A DNA stretch of 64,000 nucleotides from Ferribacterium limneticum (GCF_020510585.1 NZ_CP075190.1:310001-374000); one strand, 5' to 3'; numbered from the stretch's first letter, positions 35,555 through 44,172 are shown. Notes: generated from the sequence alone by a model not told the origin. Numbers and translations are program-made.

Positions 35555-36478
35555 ATGGATATTTTCCTCCAGCAGATCATCAACGGTCTCGTCCAGGGCA
35601 GCATCTACGCGCTCGTCGCGCTGGGCTACACGATGGTCTACGGGATCATGGGGCTGATCAATTTCGCCCATGGCGAGGTGGTGATGATCGGTACGCTGGT
35701 GACGATCACGGTGGCCGGTTCGCTGATCAAGGCCGGCATGCCGGTGGCGGTGGCCGGACTGGCCGGCATGATGGCGGCGGTGCTGGTCTGCATGGCGCTC
35801 GGCTGGGCGCTTGAGCGTGTCGCCTATCGGCCTTTGCGCAACGCACCGCGGCTGACCCCGCTGATCACGGCAATCGGCATGTCGATCGTCCTGCAGAATC
35901 TGGCGATGATGATCTGGGGGCGGAATTACCTGACTTTTCCGTCACTGTTGCCGAAAATGGATTTCGAGTTTGCCGGCGCCAATTTCACGATGATCCAGAT
36001 CATCATCGTGCTCGTTTCGGCGGCGACCATGGGAGGCCTGTTGCTCCTCGTCTATCGCACCAAGCTCGGCATGGCCATGCGCGCCACGGCGCAGAATCCG
36101 GCCGTGGCCAGCCTGATGGGCGTCAATATCAATCGCGTCATCGCCGCTGCCTTCGTCATCGGCTCGGCGCTCGGCGCCGTGGCCGGCGTCATGGTCGGCA
36201 CATATTACGAAATCGCCCACTACCAGATGGGCTTCATGCTCGGCCTCAAGGCCTTCACGGCGGCCGTGCTCGGCGGTATCGGCAATCTGGCCGGGGCCAT
36301 GCTCGGCGGCATTCTGCTCGGCATCATCGAGGCGCTCGGAGCGGGCTACATCGGCGACCTGACCGGAGGCTTCCTCGGCAGCCACTATCAGGACATCTTT
36401 GCCTTCGTCGTGCTCATTGTCGTGCTGATGTTCAAACCGTCCGGATTGTTCGGTGAAAAGACGGGGGACAGAGCATGA
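35555..36478 (+). CDS. livH: Branched-chain amino acid ABC transporter permease LivH
   Basis: A 307-residue inner-membrane permease with about eight helices. It begins FLQQIINGLVQGSIYALVAL, the classic LivH start, followed by GYTMVYGIMGLINFAHGEVV (about 28-47). The coupling loop is near 175-200 (GMAMRATAQNPAVASLMGVN) and the C-terminus ends FKPSGLFGEKTGDRA. It pairs with LivM, whose start overlaps its stop by 4 bases (ATGA). Unlike the first operon, this set lies next to no CoA ligase, so branched-chain amino acids are the more likely solute. Confidence 0.93.
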   Translation: MDIFLQQIINGLVQGSIYALVALGYTMVYGIMGLINFAHGEVVMIGTLVTITVAGSLIKAGMPVAVAGLAGMMAAVLVCMALGWALERVAYRPLRNAPRLTPLITAIGMSIVLQNLAMMIWGRNYLTFPSLLPKMDFEFAGANFTMIQIIIVLVSAATMGGLLLLVYRTKLGMAMRATAQNPAVASLMGVNINRVIAAAFVIGSALGAVAGVMVGTYYEIAHYQMGFMLGLKAFTAAVLGGIGNLAGAMLGGILLGIIEALGAGYIGDLTGGFLGSHYQDIFAFVVLIVVLMFKPSGLFGEKTGDRA

Positions 36479-36508
36479 ATTTTGGCCGTTTTGTCCGGTC
36501 GACCGTGG
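36472..36508 (-). repeat. Dispersed repeat, copy 12, over the livM start
   Basis: On the minus strand: CCACGGTCGACCGG, ACAAAA, spacer CGGCC, AAAATTCAT. The CAT is the complement of the livM start, so the element encodes the LivM N-terminus MNFGRFVRSTVG. Confidence 0.88.
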
Positions 36509-37536
36509 GAATCGGGCTGACTGCCGCGTTCCTGGTCGCCTTGCCCTTCATCGCTGCGACCGGCGGCCAGGCGTGGGTGCGCATTCTCGATTTCGCCATC
36601 CTCTACGTTTTCCTTGCGCTTGGCCTCAACATCGTCGTCGGCCTGGCCGGCCTGCTTGATCTCGGCTACATCGCCTTCTATGCCGTCGGCGCCTACACCT
36701 GGGCCTTGCTGGCGAGTCCTCACTTCGGGCTTCACTGGCCGATCTGGGCCATTCTGCCGATTGGTGCCGGGTTGGCATGTTTTGCCGGCGTGCTGCTCGG
36801 CTCGCCGACGCTCAAGCTGCGCGGCGATTATCTGGCCATCGTGACGCTCGGTTTCGGCGAAATCGTCCGCATTTTCCTCAACAATCTCAATGCCCCGATC
36901 AATGTCACCAACGGGCCGCAGGGCATCACGCTGATCGACCCGGTCAGTTTCGGCGCCTTCAAGTTCTCGGGGACGACGCAGATTTTCGGCTTCGCGCTCA
37001 GTGGACCGCAGAAGTATTACTTCCTGCTCGTTGCGCTGGCCATCCTCGTCATCATCATCAATGTTCGTCTGCAGAATTCGCGCATCGGCCGCGCCTGGCA
37101 GGCCATCCGCGAGGATGAAATCGCTGCCAAGGCGATCGGCATCAACACGCGCAATCTCAAATTGCTCGCCTTCGCCATGGGCGCCAGCTTCGGCGGCGTC
37201 GCTGGCGGCATTTTCTCGGCCATGCAGGGCTTCGTTTCACCGGAAAGCTTCTCCTTGCTTGAATCGATCATGATCCTCGCCATGGTGGTGCTGGGCGGCA
37301 TGGGTCACATTCCCGGCGTCATTCTTGGCGCCGTGCTGCTGACGGTGCTGCCGGAAGTTCTGCGCTACGGCGTCGGGCCGCTGCAGATGGCCATGTTCGG
37401 CAAGATGCTGGTCGACCCGGAAAGCCTGCGCATGCTGGTTTTCGGGTTGGCTCTGGTCCTCGTCATGCGCTTCAAGCCGGCCGGGCTGTGGCCGTCGCCG
37501 GAGCGCAAGCGCGAGTTGGAGGAGACCGGCAAATGA
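36475..37536 (+). CDS. livM: Branched-chain amino acid ABC transporter permease LivM
   Basis: A 353-residue inner-membrane permease with 9-10 helices. LivM landmarks are LALGLNIVVGLAGLLDLGYI (about 48-67), ARVGR-like NSRIGRAWQAIREDEIAAKA (about 198-218) and RFKPAGLWPSPERKRELEE at the C-terminus. The first 12 residues are encoded by repeat copy 12, in a part of LivM that varies between species. Both junctions are coupled: ATGA overlap with livH before it and with livG after it. The livH stop region offers only a weak ribosome site, so livM translation probably depends on livH. Confidence 0.93.
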   Translation: MNFGRFVRSTVGIGLTAAFLVALPFIAATGGQAWVRILDFAILYVFLALGLNIVVGLAGLLDLGYIAFYAVGAYTWALLASPHFGLHWPIWAILPIGAGLACFAGVLLGSPTLKLRGDYLAIVTLGFGEIVRIFLNNLNAPINVTNGPQGITLIDPVSFGAFKFSGTTQIFGFALSGPQKYYFLLVALAILVIIINVRLQNSRIGRAWQAIREDEIAAKAIGINTRNLKLLAFAMGASFGGVAGGIFSAMQGFVSPESFSLLESIMILAMVVLGGMGHIPGVILGAVLLTVLPEVLRYGVGPLQMAMFGKMLVDPESLRMLVFGLALVLVMRFKPAGLWPSPERKRELEETGK

Positions 37537-38306
37537 GCGCGAATTTGCCAAAACCACTACTCGAAGCAAAGGCGGTCGCCAAACATTTCGGTGGCGTCAA
37601 GGCGTTGCGCGATGTCTCGCTGAGCATCCGCCACGGCGAAATCTACGGTCTGATCGGCCCGAATGGCGCCGGCAAGACAACTTTCTTCAATTGCATGACC
37701 GGGCTCTACATTCCGGATGGCGGCGGTTTCACCTTTGCCGGCACGCCGCTCATCGCCGATGCACCCGACAAGGCAGCGGCGCGCGGTATTGCCCGGACTT
37801 TCCAGAATATCCGTCTGTTCGGCAACATGACGGCGCTGGAGAACGTCATGGTCGGCCGCCACGTGCGGACCAAGGCCGGCGTGCTCGGCGCGATGTTCCA
37901 GAATGCCGCGACGAAAGCTGAAGAGGCGGCGATTCGGCAAAAGGCCATCGACCTGCTGCACTATGTCCGCATCGAGGAACGGGCCGACGACCTGGCTCGT
38001 AACCTTTCTTACGGCGACCAGCGCCGCCTCGAAATCGCCCGCGCCCTGGCCACCGAACCGAAACTGCTCTGCCTCGACGAGCCGGCCGCCGGCATGAACG
38101 CCACCGAAACCGAACAACTGCGCGACCTGATCGATGGCATCCGCCGTGACGGCACGACCATCCTGCTCATCGAACACGACGTCAAGCTGGTCATGGGCCT
38201 GTGCGACCGCGTCGCCGTACTCGACTACGGCGCGCTGGTCATCGAGGATGTACCGGCCGTCGTGCAGAAAGATCAACGCGTCATCGAGGCTTACCTAGGT
38301 GCTTGA
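37533..38306 (+). CDS. livG: Branched-chain amino acid ABC transporter ATP-binding protein LivG
   Basis: A 257-residue ATPase. Walker A is GPNGAGKTTFFN (about 44-55), FQNIRLFGNMTALENVMVGR (about 92-111) is typical LivG, the signature is LSYGDQRRLEIARAL (about 158-172), and Walker B is LLCLDEPAAGMN (about 177-188) followed by LLIEHDVKLVMG. The ATG at 37533 overlaps the livM stop (ATGA) and follows GGAGGAGACC, which decides the start over an upstream in-frame codon. The livF start overlaps its last 8 bases. Confidence 0.94.
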   Translation: MSANLPKPLLEAKAVAKHFGGVKALRDVSLSIRHGEIYGLIGPNGAGKTTFFNCMTGLYIPDGGGFTFAGTPLIADAPDKAAARGIARTFQNIRLFGNMTALENVMVGRHVRTKAGVLGAMFQNAATKAEEAAIRQKAIDLLHYVRIEERADDLARNLSYGDQRRLEIARALATEPKLLCLDEPAAGMNATETEQLRDLIDGIRRDGTTILLIEHDVKLVMGLCDRVAVLDYGALVIEDVPAVVQKDQRVIEAYLGA

Positions 38307-39003
38307 AGTTACCGGACTCCGCGTCGCCTACGGCGGCATCCAGGCGGTGCGCAGCATCACCTTTCACGTCAACGAAGGCGAGACGGTGGCGCTGATCGGC
38401 GCCAACGGCGCCGGCAAGACCAGCACGCTCAAGGCGATTTCGCGAGTGCTCGATGCGGTCGGCGGCGACGTCCATTTCTGCGGCGAAGACATTACCCGCA
38501 TCGCCCCGCACCACATCATCCGCAAGGGCATCGCGCTGGTTCCTGAAGGACGCGGCGTCTTTCCCCGCCTGACCGTGCTCGAAAATCTGCACATGGGCGC
38601 CTACATCCACAATGCTGCGGTCGACGTCGAAAAAGACCTCAAAATGGTTTACGGCTATTTCCCGCGCCTCAAGGAGCGGGAAAGCCAGCTGGCCGGCACG
38701 CTGTCCGGCGGCGAACAGCAGATGCTGGCCATCGGCCGCGCTCTCATGAGCCGGCCGAAAATGCTGCTGCTCGATGAACCGTCGATGGGCCTGGCGCCGA
38801 TCATGGTCCAGAAGATTTTCGAAGTTGTCCGTGCTGTCGCCGCCGACGGCATGACCATCCTGCTCATCGAGCAGAATGCCAAGCTGGCCCTGCAATCCAG
38901 CCAGCGCGGCTATGTCATGGAAAGCGGCGAAATCACGCTGAACGGTGAATCGGCCATGCTGCTCGACGATCCCAAAGTCCGCGCCGCCTACCTCGGCGAG
39001 TAA
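38299..39003 (+). CDS. livF: Branched-chain amino acid ABC transporter ATP-binding protein LivF
   Basis: A 234-residue ATPase of standard LivF length. Walker A is GANGAGKTSTLK (about 34-45), the signature is LSGGEQQMLAIGRALM (about 134-149) and Walker B is MLLLDEPSMGLAP (about 154-166), followed by LLIEQNAKLAL. It starts with GTG at 38299 inside the end of livG, an 8-base overlap in another frame, so it is translationally coupled. It lacks the basic C-terminal tail found in the LivF of the first operon. Confidence 0.94.
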   Translation: MLEVTGLRVAYGGIQAVRSITFHVNEGETVALIGANGAGKTSTLKAISRVLDAVGGDVHFCGEDITRIAPHHIIRKGIALVPEGRGVFPRLTVLENLHMGAYIHNAAVDVEKDLKMVYGYFPRLKERESQLAGTLSGGEQQMLAIGRALMSRPKMLLLDEPSMGLAPIMVQKIFEVVRAVAADGMTILLIEQNAKLALQSSQRGYVMESGEITLNGESAMLLDDPKVRAAYLGE

Positions 39004-39006
39004 GGC

Positions 39007-39852
39007 GTGAGCATCGTTCCCTTTCAGGCACTGGCCTGCCCGCTCGACGGTGCGCCCTTGCATTGCCACGGCTCAACGTGGCGCTGTGCCGCCGGCCACA
39101 GTTTCGACATTGCCAGCCAGGGGTACGCCAACCTGCTGCCCGTCCAGCAAAAGCGCTCGCGCGATCCGGGCGATAGCAAGGAAATGGTCGCCGCTCGCCG
39201 GCGTTTCCTCAATGCCGGCCACTACCAGCCAATTGCCGCGGCAGTCAGCCGGGTGGCGCTGGCTGAACTGCCCGCCAACGCGACGATCAGTTGCCTCGAT
39301 GCCGGCTGCGGCGAGGGTTACTACCTGCGCCAGCTCGCTGCGGCGTCGGGTGAAGGACAAACGCTGGCCGTGCTCGGCCTCGACATCTCGAAATGGGCAG
39401 TGCTTTCCGCCGCCAAGCAGGATAAGCGGACCAACTGGCTGGTCGGCAGCAATGCCAATCTGCCGGTGCTGCCGGCCACGCTCGACCTTATTTTGTGCAT
39501 GTTCGGTTTCCCGGTCTATGGCGAGTTTGCCCGCGTGCTCAAGCCGGGCGGCGTGTTGCTGCAGGTTGATGCCGGGCCGGACCACTTGCGCGAACTGCGC
39601 GAAATCATCTATCCCGCGCTCAAGCCCGAACGCCCCGCCGACACGCAGGTGCCGGCCGGTTTTTGCCGCCTGTCGACGGAAGCTGTCCGCTTCCCGCTGG
39701 CCATCGACGGCGCGGAGCAGATCGCCGACCTGCTGGCCATGACGCCGCATCTCTACCGGGCCAGCGCCGAGGGGCGGGCGCGGGCGGCGGCGCTGACGGC
39801 GCTGGCGGTGACCGTGGACGTCCGCCTGACGCGTTTCGGGCGGGAAGTCTGA
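39007..39852 (+). CDS. RlmA-like 23S rRNA (guanine-N1) methyltransferase
   Basis: A 281-residue SAM-dependent methyltransferase. The N-terminal zinc-finger region is CPLDGAPLHC and RCAAGHSFDIASQGYANLLP (about 11-45), then QKRSRDPGDSKEMVAARRRF, as in E. coli RlmA, which methylates G745. The SAM loop is SCLDAGCGEGYYLRQLAA (about 96-113). In RlmA the zinc site begins Cys-x2-Cys; here it is Cys11-x2-Asp14, so one ligand is changed unless Cys20 substitutes. GTG start, 3 bases after livF, hence likely read through from the liv operon although unrelated in function. Confidence 0.8.
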   Translation: MSIVPFQALACPLDGAPLHCHGSTWRCAAGHSFDIASQGYANLLPVQQKRSRDPGDSKEMVAARRRFLNAGHYQPIAAAVSRVALAELPANATISCLDAGCGEGYYLRQLAAASGEGQTLAVLGLDISKWAVLSAAKQDKRTNWLVGSNANLPVLPATLDLILCMFGFPVYGEFARVLKPGGVLLQVDAGPDHLRELREIIYPALKPERPADTQVPAGFCRLSTEAVRFPLAIDGAEQIADLLAMTPHLYRASAEGRARAAALTALAVTVDVRLTRFGREV

Positions 39853-39856
39853 TCGT

Positions 39857-39876
39857 CTGACGCGTCAGCGCTTTTT
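39857..39876 (+). terminator. Short palindrome and T run after the liv/rlmA operon
   Basis: CTGACGCGTCAG is a 12-base palindrome followed by CGCTTTTTC. The stem is short and loop-less on paper, so this is a weak terminator candidate. Confidence 0.35.
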
Positions 39877-39949
39877 CAGTTGCATCAAACGATTTGCCGG
39901 GCGGACGGGTGACAATGCCCGACACTGCCTTTCACCGGATTGCCTTGCC

Positions 39950-40582
39950 ATGACCTTTCGCCATTCTCTTGCCGCGCTGGCCGTTTTGTTGCTCTCCGCT
40001 GCCCTTCAGGCCGACGAGGCCAAGCCCGTTGATGCCACGCCAAAAATGGCCTACGGGCTCATGATGAAGCAGGGTGACCGGCTGATTTTCTCGCCCTGCC
40101 GCGACCGCAGCTACGCCAATGTCGAGGATGTTTCGGCCGATGGCAGCGTGACCAGGGTGCTCAACAGCGTCGGACTGGATGCCGGCAAGCGGCTCTACGT
40201 CGAACTGCTCGGCGTACTCGACAACGGGACGTTGAAGGCTTCGGCCTTCAACATGGCGCGTGTCGAAGGGCGTTGCCAGATGCCGGGCGGCAAGGAAGAA
40301 GCGTGGCGCGCTGCCGGCAACGATCCGGCCTGGGCGCTGGTCGCCGGCGGCGAACATGTCCGCCTGCAACGCTACGGCAAGCCCGAGGTCGTCCTGCCTT
40401 ACACGGAGTTCCGAAGCGAAGGAAATCTCAGCCGCTACGACGGCGCCAGCGACCACTACAAGCTGGCCGTCCGCCTCGACAAGACCATTTGTCGCGATGC
40501 CCAGGCCAATGGCGCCTTCGCGTGGACGGCTTCGGTCGAGCTGAACGGCCAGGTACTCAAGGGCTGCGCCTGGCAGCGTTGA
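39950..40582 (+). CDS. Hypothetical exported protein
   Basis: A 210-residue protein with a signal peptide (MTFRHSLAALAVLLLSAALQ, cleavage near ADEAKP). The mature part has four cysteines (in FSPCRDRSY, EGRCQMP, KTICRDAQA and LKGCAWQR). It is of the size and pattern seen in COG3650-like envelope proteins with an META-like beta fold, though I cannot assign it. It is monocistronic, converging with the flavin reductase gene and separated from it by an inverted-repeat element. Confidence 0.6.
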   Translation: MTFRHSLAALAVLLLSAALQADEAKPVDATPKMAYGLMMKQGDRLIFSPCRDRSYANVEDVSADGSVTRVLNSVGLDAGKRLYVELLGVLDNGTLKASAFNMARVEGRCQMPGGKEEAWRAAGNDPAWALVAGGEHVRLQRYGKPEVVLPYTEFRSEGNLSRYDGASDHYKLAVRLDKTICRDAQANGAFAWTASVELNGQVLKGCAWQR

Positions 40583-40591
40583 TTCAGGTGA

Positions 40592-40630
40592 TTTTCCGGT
40601 TAACCGGGCTTGCCACGGTCAACCGGAAAT
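40592..40630. terminator. Inverted pair of repeat cores forming a hairpin between convergent genes
   Basis: TTTTCCGGTTAACCG (40592-40606) is the near-perfect inverse of CGGTCAACCGGAAA (40616-40629), the core of repeat copy 13. The transcript from either direction would form a ~14-bp hairpin with A/T edges. The position between convergent genes suits a bidirectional terminator. Confidence 0.65.
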
Positions 40631-40649
40631 AACGGCCAAAATTCAAGTC
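40613..40649 (+). repeat. Dispersed 37-bp repeat, copy 13 (perfect core)
   Basis: Exact core CCACGGTCAACCGG, AAATAA, spacer CGGCC, then AAAATTCAAGTC. A partial inverted copy of the core lies just upstream. Confidence 0.93.
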
Positions 40650-41656
40650 GTCGAAAAGGTGAAGGCGTCGGCGAAGAATTCTTCTTCCGGCAAGCCTTGT
40701 GCCGCGAAATCGCGTTTGGCCGCCTCGATCATCACCGGCGACCCGCAGGCATAGACCTGGTAGCCGGAAAGATCGGGGAAGTCAGCCAGCACGGCCTGGT
40801 GCACGAAGCCGGTGCGACCGGTCCACTCGTCGCCGGCCGCCGGCTCGGTGAGGACCGGAATGTAGCTGATGTTGGCGTGGTCGGCCGCCCATTTTTCCGG
40901 CAGCGTATTCTGGTACAGATCGACGCGCGCCTTGGCGCCCCAGTAGATGAACATCGGTCGAGTGATGCCCTTGGCGATGGCGTGTTCGATGATGGACTTG
41001 ACCGGCGCGAAGCCGGTGCCGCCGGCGAGCAGGATCATCGGTTTCGACGAATCTTCGCGCAGGTAGAAGCTGCCATGCGGGCCGTTGAAACGCAGGATGT
41101 CACGGACCTTCAAGGTCGAGAAAACCTGCTCGGTGAACAGGCCGCCGGGAACGTGACGGATATGCAGTTCCAGCATGTTTTCATCGCGCGGCGCACTGGC
41201 CAGCGAGTAGCTGCGCTTCTTGCCGTCCTTGAGCAGGATGTCGATGTACTGACCGGCGAGAAACTCAAAACGTTCATTGGCCGGCAGGCGCAGATGCATT
41301 TCGATGACATCCGGCGCCAGCTTGTCGAGCTTCTCGATGCGCGAAGGCAGCGTCTTGACCGGAATGTCGCTGGCCAGGGCCAGTTGCTTGCACTCGATGA
41401 CCAGGTCGGTCTGGGCGCTGGCGCAGCAAAACAAGGTCATGCCGGCGGCCTTTTCATCGTCGGTCAGGGCGTGAGTTTGCGCCTTGCCGTGGTCAACCGT
41501 GCCGCTGACGACCTTGCCCTTGCAGGCGCCGCAGGCGCCATCCTTGCAGCCGTACGGCAGAATCAGGCCCTGGCGCAGCCCGGCGTCAAGCAGGGTCTCG
41601 CCGGCTTCGGCGCTGAAGGCGCGGCCGCTCGGCTGGACGGTGATCTGGTAGCTCAT
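40643..41656 (-). CDS. 2Fe-2S/flavin NAD(P)H oxidoreductase (CDP-6-deoxy-glucoseen reductase-like)
   Basis: A 337-residue reductase of the phthalate/benzoate dioxygenase-reductase type. An N-terminal plant-type 2Fe-2S ferredoxin domain (about 1-90) has ligands in YGCKDGACGACKGKV (about 35-49) and the fourth Cys in LFCCASA (about 72-78). The FAD domain has RSYSLASAPRD (about 147-157). The NAD domain has LLAGGTGFAPVKSIIEHA (about 207-224) and VYACGSPVMIEAA (about 298-310). Homologues are annotated as glucoseen reductases, but with no sugar genes nearby it is better seen as a general electron-transfer reductase. AAGGGG precedes ATG 41656. It is divergent from the SDR gene. Confidence 0.87.
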   Translation of the reverse strand: MSYQITVQPSGRAFSAEAGETLLDAGLRQGLILPYGCKDGACGACKGKVVSGTVDHGKAQTHALTDDEKAAGMTLFCCASAQTDLVIECKQLALASDIPVKTLPSRIEKLDKLAPDVIEMHLRLPANERFEFLAGQYIDILLKDGKKRSYSLASAPRDENMLELHIRHVPGGLFTEQVFSTLKVRDILRFNGPHGSFYLREDSSKPMILLAGGTGFAPVKSIIEHAIAKGITRPMFIYWGAKARVDLYQNTLPEKWAADHANISYIPVLTEPAAGDEWTGRTGFVHQAVLADFPDLSGYQVYACGSPVMIEAAKRDFAAQGLPEEEFFADAFTFSTT

Positions 41657-41689
41657 AATTTCCCCTTGGTCGTCGGCTACAATGCCGGC
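41657..41689. promoter_or_regulatory. 33-bp divergent spacer between reductase and SDR genes
   Basis: The two start codons are only about 33 bases apart, so the two promoters must overlap each other or lie within the opposite gene. No clear boxes are visible. Confidence 0.35.
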
Positions 41690-42577
41690 GTGCAAAAAAT
41701 CCTGATTGTCGGCAGCGGGGACGTTGCCCGCCGCATCCTCTCCCGCATTGTCCCCAATGCTCGCGTCTATGCCCTGCTGCGCAATGCCAGCCGGGCGGCC
41801 GAATGGCGCGATGCGGGGGCGCAGCCGGTGCTGGCCGATCTCGACGACCGGGGCAGCCTGCAGCGCGTCGCCGGACTGGCCGACTACGTCTTGCATCTGG
41901 CGCCACCGCCCGGCGAAGGCCGTCACGACACGCGTACCCGCAACCTGCTGGCCGCCTTGGGCAAGAGCAAAAGTCTACCACGACGTCTGGTTTACGTAAG
42001 CACGACGGGGGTTTATGGCGACTGTGGCGGGGCGCAGATTGACGAAACGCGCCGCCTGAATCCGGAGAGTTCCCGCGCCGGCCGCCGGGTCGATGCCGAA
42101 ACTTGCCTGCGCCAGTGGGGCGAGCGGAGCGGCGTCAAGGTCTCCATCCTGCGCGCCCCGGGCATCTACGCCGCCGACCGCCTGCCGCTCGATCGCCTGA
42201 ACAAGGCCCTTCCGGCACTCTGCGCGGCCGATGACGGCTACACCAACCACATCCATGCCGACGACCTGGCGGCTGCCTGTATCGCCGCGCTGCGTCATGG
42301 CGGCGCCAACCGCGTCTACAATGTCGTTGATGATTCCGACCTGAAGATGGCCGAGTATTTCGACCGGGTCGCCGATGCCTTCGCGTTGCCGCGCCCGCCG
42401 CGCATTTCGCGGCAGGAAGCGGCGAGAGCGTTGTCGCCGGTGCAGATGTCCTTCATGCGTGAATCGCGGCGTATTGGCAACAAACGCCTGAAAACAGAAT
42501 TAAAACTGCGTCTTGCATACCCGACGGTTGATGTCGGGATCGCCGAGGCGAAAGCAGCCAAGCTGGCTGCCAACTAG
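41690..42577 (+). CDS. NAD-dependent epimerase/dehydratase (extended SDR) family protein
   Basis: A 295-residue Rossmann protein beginning VQKILIVGSGDVARRILSRI, whose glycine motif binds NAD(P). The active-site region has YVSTTGVYGDCGG (about 105-117) with Thr/Ser and Tyr, but the usual YxxxK is not evident. RAPGIYAADRLPLDRLNK and NHIHADDLAAACIAAL are typical of the YeeZ-like group of atypical SDRs. The start is taken as GTG 41690, because the frame upstream is antisense to the reductase. Substrate unknown. HemJ follows after 9 bases. Confidence 0.78.
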   Translation: MQKILIVGSGDVARRILSRIVPNARVYALLRNASRAAEWRDAGAQPVLADLDDRGSLQRVAGLADYVLHLAPPPGEGRHDTRTRNLLAALGKSKSLPRRLVYVSTTGVYGDCGGAQIDETRRLNPESSRAGRRVDAETCLRQWGERSGVKVSILRAPGIYAADRLPLDRLNKALPALCAADDGYTNHIHADDLAAACIAALRHGGANRVYNVVDDSDLKMAEYFDRVADAFALPRPPRISRQEAARALSPVQMSFMRESRRIGNKRLKTELKLRLAYPTVDVGIAEAKAAKLAAN

Positions 42578-42586
42578 GAGAAACGC

Positions 42587-43012
42587 ATGCTCGTCGTCAA
42601 GACTCTGCATATCTGGATGGTCATTTCGTGGTTTGCCGGCCTGTTCTACCTGCCGCGCATTTTTGTCAATCTGGCCATGGTGCCGGCCGACAGCGTCGCC
42701 GAGCGCGACCGCCTGCTGCTGATGGCCGGCAAACTGTACAAGTTCATGACGCCACTCGGGATTCTGGCCGTGCTGACCGGTTTCTGGCTGTGGATTGTTT
42801 ATGCCAACCAGATTGCTCTTGGTGGCTGGATTCATGTCAAGACTACATTGGTCGCCGTGCTCGCCGTTTACCACTGGCATTGCGGCCGGGTGCTCAAGCA
42901 GTTCCAGGGCGGCGGCAACAAGAAAACCCACATCTGGTACCGTTTCTATAACGAACTGCCGGTCGTTGTCCTGCTGATTGTCCTTTTCCTTGTCGTCCTG
43001 AAACCATTCTGA
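42587..43012 (+). CDS. hemJ: Protoporphyrinogen IX oxidase HemJ (CopD-like membrane protein)
   Basis: A 141-residue inner-membrane protein with four helices. It matches HemJ: LHIWMVISWFAGLFYLPRIF (about 7-26) with the conserved His8 and Arg24, then KLYKFMTPLGILAVLTGFWL, WIHVKTTLVAVLAVYHWHCG with a second His region, and the closing RFYNELPVVVLLIVLFLVVL KPF tail. HemJ oxidises protoporphyrinogen IX in heme synthesis in organisms without HemG/HemY. An AGGAG site precedes ATG. It is packed between the SDR gene (9 bases) and the RNA methyltransferase (1 base). Confidence 0.88.
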   Translation: MLVVKTLHIWMVISWFAGLFYLPRIFVNLAMVPADSVAERDRLLLMAGKLYKFMTPLGILAVLTGFWLWIVYANQIALGGWIHVKTTLVAVLAVYHWHCGRVLKQFQGGGNKKTHIWYRFYNELPVVVLLIVLFLVVLKPF

Positions 43013-43013
43013 C

Positions 43014-44156
43014 ATGAGCACTTATTTCGCAATCTGCCCGCGCGGGCTGGAAGAACATCTGCTCGAGGAGCTTCGTGGCGTCGGCGGCGAAGATCTGCGG
43101 ACGACGCACGGCGGCGTATTTTTCACCGGCGACTGGTCGGTCTGCTACCGCGCCAATCTCGAATCGCGCCTCGCCACCCGCATTCTCTGGCATATCGTCA
43201 AGGGGCCATACCAGAAGGAAGAGGATATCTACCGGCTGGCCGTCCGCCAGTTGTGGCCGAACCATTTTGACGTGACGCGCACCATGCGCGTCGTGACGAC
43301 AGCCATCAAGTGCCCGCTCAAGTCGCTCGATTTCGTCACGCTGCGCGTCAAGGATGCCGTCTGCGACCGCTTCCGCGAGGACCGCGGCGACCGGCCGAAC
43401 ATCGAGACGCGTAACCCGGATGTCAGCATTCATGTCTTCCTGTCCGAAAACGAGTGCACGCTGTACCTCGATACCTCCGGCCAACCGCTGTGGCAGCGCG
43501 GTTTCCGCAAGGCCAGCGTCGATGCGCCGCTCAAGGAAAACCTGGCGGCCGGCATCCTCAAAATCACCGGCTGGCAGCCCGGCACACCGCTGGTCGACCC
43601 GATGTGCGGCAGCGGTACCTTCCTGCTCGAAGCCGTGCAGATGGCGCTCGACCGCGCGCCCGGCCTGGACCGCGGTTTCGCCTTCGAGATGCTGCGCAAT
43701 TTCGAGGCACTCAACTGGGCGAACATCCGCCAGGCCGCCGAAGCGCGTGTCAAGCCGGCCGAGCCGATGGACATCCGCGGCTACGACATCGACGACAAGG
43801 CTGTGCGTGCCACCCGGCGTAACCTGCAGGAAGCCGGTTTTGGCGGCGTTGTCACGGTCGATCAGGGCGATCTGCTCGAAACGCAACCGCTCACCGACCA
43901 TGGCATCCTCGTCACCAACCCGCCCTACGGCGAGCGCATTGGCGAGCAGGATGAACTGGCTGCCTTCTACCCGGAACTCGGTTCCGCCCTGAAAAAACAC
44001 TGGGCCGGCTGGAACTGTTTCTTCTTCACAGCCGACCTGCGTTTGCCTAAACTGGTCGGGCTCAAGCCGAGCCGCAAGACGCCGCTGTTCAACGGTCCGC
44101 TCGAGTGCCGCTTGTTTGAAATTCGCATGGTCGCCGGCAGTAATCGCAAGCTGTGA
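43014..44156 (+). CDS. THUMP-domain 23S rRNA methyltransferase (RlmL N-terminal-type)
   Basis: A 380-residue RNA methyltransferase. The N-terminal ferredoxin-like and THUMP domains span about 1-150 (FAICPRGLEEHLLEELRGVG; FLSENECTLYLDTSGQPLWQ). The Rossmann methyltransferase domain has LVDPMCGSGTFLLEAVQMAL (about 193-212), GYDIDDKAVRATRRNLQEAG (about 258-277), and the catalytic NPPYGERIG (about 301-309), which marks N2-guanine methylation. E. coli RlmL carries an extra RlmK half for m7G; here only the RlmL (m2G) half exists. Likely substrate: 23S rRNA G2445, by analogy. Starts 1 base after hemJ. Confidence 0.85.
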   Translation: MSTYFAICPRGLEEHLLEELRGVGGEDLRTTHGGVFFTGDWSVCYRANLESRLATRILWHIVKGPYQKEEDIYRLAVRQLWPNHFDVTRTMRVVTTAIKCPLKSLDFVTLRVKDAVCDRFREDRGDRPNIETRNPDVSIHVFLSENECTLYLDTSGQPLWQRGFRKASVDAPLKENLAAGILKITGWQPGTPLVDPMCGSGTFLLEAVQMALDRAPGLDRGFAFEMLRNFEALNWANIRQAAEARVKPAEPMDIRGYDIDDKAVRATRRNLQEAGFGGVVTVDQGDLLETQPLTDHGILVTNPPYGERIGEQDELAAFYPELGSALKKHWAGWNCFFFTADLRLPKLVGLKPSRKTPLFNGPLECRLFEIRMVAGSNRKL

Positions 44157-44172
44157 TTGCTGCAATGCAATA

